Assembly (NCBI GenBank): GCA_964396595.1
Contig: CAYNFR010000020.1
Span: 1 to 64,000 of the forward strand
Reading direction: 5' to 3'
DNA from: CAYNFR01 sp964396595
GTDB lineage: Bacteria > Bacteroidota > Bacteroidia > Chitinophagales > Saprospiraceae
DNA length: 64,000 nucleotides
Shown: positions 61,979 through 64,000 of the stretch, in pieces
Layout: each line of letters opens with the position of its first letter
How positions within the stretch are numbered: position 1 is the first letter of the stretch
Made by a program: the position numbers and the translations under genes
The notes under the pieces: generated by a model
Told to the model about the DNA's origin: nothing
The model's database searches: none
Seen by the model: only the letters and a program-made list of their open reading frames with translations

Positions 61979-64000
61979 ATGTCCCTGAGATTTCAACTAT
62001 TCTGCGGCTTAATATTATTCCTATTCGCCTGCAGTCCGGCTAGCAAGCATCGCACTCATTCACTTACACAAGAAGCACGAAAACTGAACGAGATCATCCC
62101 GTTACCGTCAGAAATATTGCCACAAGGTGGCACGTTAGATATCTCTCGCGGGATATTTGCGAAGCAACCGGAGCTAGTCCCCGGATTCATGGCATCCGAT
62201 ATAGTAAGCGCCAACGGAAAAGTACCTCTGACCATCAAATGTCGTAATACCGCGCCGGAATTAAAGAATCCTTCACACAGTGAATATGAACTTAGTATTA
62301 CTTCCGGCGGGATCAATATTGAGTGTAGGGACTATCCGTCGCTGGTTCATGGTTTACAAACATTGCGACAGGTCATAGCACTGTATCCAAGTACTGCCAT
62401 CCCGACCATGACGATCAATGATCATTCGCGTTATCGCTGGCGCGGCTTGATGATAGATGTGTCTCGTCATTGGATTCCCATGTCTGATCTTAAAGAGCAA
62501 ATCGACTTGATGTCGCTGTACAAAATGAATGTGCTACACTTACACTTAAGTGATTATCAGGCATTTAGAATAGAGTCTACAGCGTATCCGAATCTACATG
62601 AACTGGCCTCAAGAGGCCAATATTTCTCACAAGACGACATGCGATATTTGATAAATTATGCGGGGCAGCGGGGTATCGTAATCGTACCTGAGTTTGATAT
62701 CCCGGGTCATGCTACCAGCTGGTTAGTCGCCTACCCATTTCTGGCGGCTCGTGATACTGCGTACACATTACGCGACAACTTCGGTGTATTCAGAGATGCC
62801 ATGCACCCGCTTGACAAAAGTGTAGATGGATTTTTATCTCGCTTTTTTGAGGAAATGGCACGCCTCTTCCCTTCTGATTATATTCATATCGGCGGTGATG
62901 AAGTACTACCAGCAGATTGGATGCAGAATGAAGACATTTTAACACAGATGGAGCAACTCAAATTGAAAACAGCGCAAGATATCCAACTGGTCTTTAACTA
63001 TAAATTACAAAAAATTCTGGCGAATAATGGCAAGAAAATGATTGCCTGGGACGAGTCGCTCAATCCTCAATTCGCCGGTAAGGGTGTTGTTATCCAATCA
63101 TGGCGTGGCCCGGAACTCACAGCCAAGTCGATCAGCCTGGGAATCCCAACAATTCACTCAGCGGGCTGGTATCTGGACCACAAACAACATATCAAGGATC
63201 TGTACAATGTAGAGCCGACGGACGACTCATCAGAGCAGCGCGTCGTGGTAGATTCTAATCGTTGGGAGATTTATCAGATGAACGTTAGTTTTCGAGGAGA
63301 GACATTCCCGGCTCAATTATTCTTGTTTGGTACGCCTGAAAGTTACGCGGGATATCTGATGATGGCCGACAAGCTATCCGGCTTCTCTAATGTGACAGAG
63401 CGTGATGGAACGGTTTCGTTTAATGTCAAGAACAGTTTTGGGGACATGAATGCTGCATTTGACTTAAAGAACAAAAACGCGCTGGTGGGCAGCCTGCGCA
63501 TATCGTTGTTTGGGCTGCCGGTAACAGGCAAGAAAGTCGGGGGGCATGACATGCCCAATGGGATGCCTTTGCCGAGCTGGAAACCTACTCCCCCTCTTCG
63601 TGAAGAAGATAAAGCCAATATCATCGGTGGTGAAGCATGTGTATGGACAGAGGTCATAGACCGGCACACATTGAAGAGTCGAGTATGGCCTGCGGCAATG
63701 GCTATCGCCGAAAAACTATGGTCACCACAAAGCCACACCACCAGCAACACGACAGATTTTTACCGAAGGGTGTTGAGTCATCAAGAAAGCTTTCTCAAGT
63801 CATCAACGATCCATCAATTCCGGCATGATTGGGTAGCACAGTTCGAGTTGTCCTCAACGCTTGAGATGAAACTCCTACAGTTTATCAACTTGCTTGAGGA
63901 ATCAAAATTTTATCATCGCCTGACAGCGAATCCTGAAATGTCTATCCATACACCGCTGAATGAACTCGCGGATGCGGCAAGTCCAGAATCACTGAGCTCT
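61979..64000 (+). CDS. GH20 beta-N-acetylhexosaminidase lipoprotein (partial, runs off the window)
   Basis: 674 residues are visible with no stop, so the gene continues past 64000. Lipobox LFAC (Cys18) anchors it in the envelope. A GH20b domain (LNEIIPLPSEILPQGGTLDI) leads into the catalytic barrel: DHSRYRWRGLMIDVSRHWIP, LHLHLSDYQAFRIE, VPEFDIPGHATSW, the acid-base pair Asp307-Glu308 in IHIGGDEVLP, and GGEACVWTE. Between about residue 418 and 535 lies a segment (SFRGETFPAQLFLFGTPES, FNVKNSFGDMNAAFDLKN) that does not belong to the GH20 barrel; the GH20 ending (AEKLWSP) follows. It frees N-acetylglucosamine from chitin or peptidoglycan. It is divergent from the M1 peptidase gene. Confidence 0.92.
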   Translation, partial: MSLRFQLFCGLILFLFACSPASKHRTHSLTQEARKLNEIIPLPSEILPQGGTLDISRGIFAKQPELVPGFMASDIVSANGKVPLTIKCRNTAPELKNPSHSEYELSITSGGINIECRDYPSLVHGLQTLRQVIALYPSTAIPTMTINDHSRYRWRGLMIDVSRHWIPMSDLKEQIDLMSLYKMNVLHLHLSDYQAFRIESTAYPNLHELASRGQYFSQDDMRYLINYAGQRGIVIVPEFDIPGHATSWLVAYPFLAARDTAYTLRDNFGVFRDAMHPLDKSVDGFLSRFFEEMARLFPSDYIHIGGDEVLPADWMQNEDILTQMEQLKLKTAQDIQLVFNYKLQKILANNGKKMIAWDESLNPQFAGKGVVIQSWRGPELTAKSISLGIPTIHSAGWYLDHKQHIKDLYNVEPTDDSSEQRVVVDSNRWEIYQMNVSFRGETFPAQLFLFGTPESYAGYLMMADKLSGFSNVTERDGTVSFNVKNSFGDMNAAFDLKNKNALVGSLRISLFGLPVTGKKVGGHDMPNGMPLPSWKPTPPLREEDKANIIGGEACVWTEVIDRHTLKSRVWPAAMAIAEKLWSPQSHTTSNTTDFYRRVLSHQESFLKSSTIHQFRHDWVAQFELSSTLEMKLLQFINLLEESKFYHRLTANPEMSIHTPLNELADAASPESLSS

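Noticed and set aside
1..64000. CRISPR array or tRNA/rRNA genes
   Set aside because: No regularly spaced direct repeats with spacers, no tRNA T-loop motifs (GTTCGANTC) in a cloverleaf setting and no rRNA-like sequence were found by reading.

Overview
This window is chromosomal DNA of a Bacteroidota bacterium, probably from the Saprospiria/Chitinophagia side of the phylum (inference; no rRNA is present to confirm it). The evidence is the Bacteroidota-specific pair ubiE-porT followed by engB, a PorT outer-membrane protein of the type IX secretion system, a PorE-like TPR/PD40 protein, many secreted proteins of Bacteroidota-typical families (DUF4412-like, OMP_b-brl_3 receptor, PorT-like barrels), start codons without Shine-Dalgarno sequences, and several matches to the Bacteroidota promoter consensus TTG-N19/20-TAnnTTTG. 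Base composition is moderately AT-rich. No rRNA, tRNA, CRISPR array, prophage or intact insertion sequence was seen.

Layout. 1-550: gene-free, holding a decayed repeat. 600-5277 (minus): DUF4412-like protein, TPR protein, gyrA. 5434-9823: ubiE-porT, engB, an orphan LuxR-type regulator and mpl. 10009-14862 (plus): a 46-residue lipoprotein, mnmD, a dicarboxylate/glutamate symporter, a conserved hypothetical, a TlpA-like lipoprotein and an SDR enzyme. 14874-17972 (minus): TRAP permeases dctM/dctQ and a FAD oxidoreductase. 18091-24982: a class I photolyase and a DASH cryptochrome flank a TPR lipoprotein, an arrestin-like protein, a barrel protein, an MscS channel and lolD. 25046-26454: lipoprotein, SCO protein and cytochrome c. 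26447-31756 (minus): trxB, then the S9 peptidase-M20 dipeptidase-trmD operon. 31834-36401: secreted hypothetical, miaE, the TPR-PD40-SPOR protein (minus) and ychF. 36455-42851 (minus): M16 peptidase, DUF1611/epimerase pair, alpha/beta hydrolase. 43046-52876: fadH-like reductase, metzincin protease, msrB, acs-amidase, OmpA lipoprotein, EamA transporter. 52877-54509: a 1.6-kb gene desert of decayed repeats. 54510-64000: esterase, TonB-type outer-membrane receptor, a basic secreted protein, a dead REP-associated transposase, an M1 aminopeptidase-like protein and a GH20 hexosaminidase cut by the window end.

The themes are an outer-membrane and secretion lifestyle (PorT, PorE-like, OmpA, barrels, LolD, many lipoproteins), protein and peptide breakdown (S9, M20, M16, M12-like, M1, amidase, and dipeptide epimerase with cell-wall recycling by Mpl), light-dependent DNA repair, and tRNA modification (MnmD, TrmD, MiaE).

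I did not find a clearly new defence or biosynthetic system. The best second looks are the dead RAYT transposase together with two colinear degenerate copies of a ~275-bp hairpin-bearing repeat about 53 kb apart, the SPOR-for-OmpA swap in the PorE-like protein, a roughly 120-residue insertion in the GH20 catalytic domain, and several small or oddly started genes.
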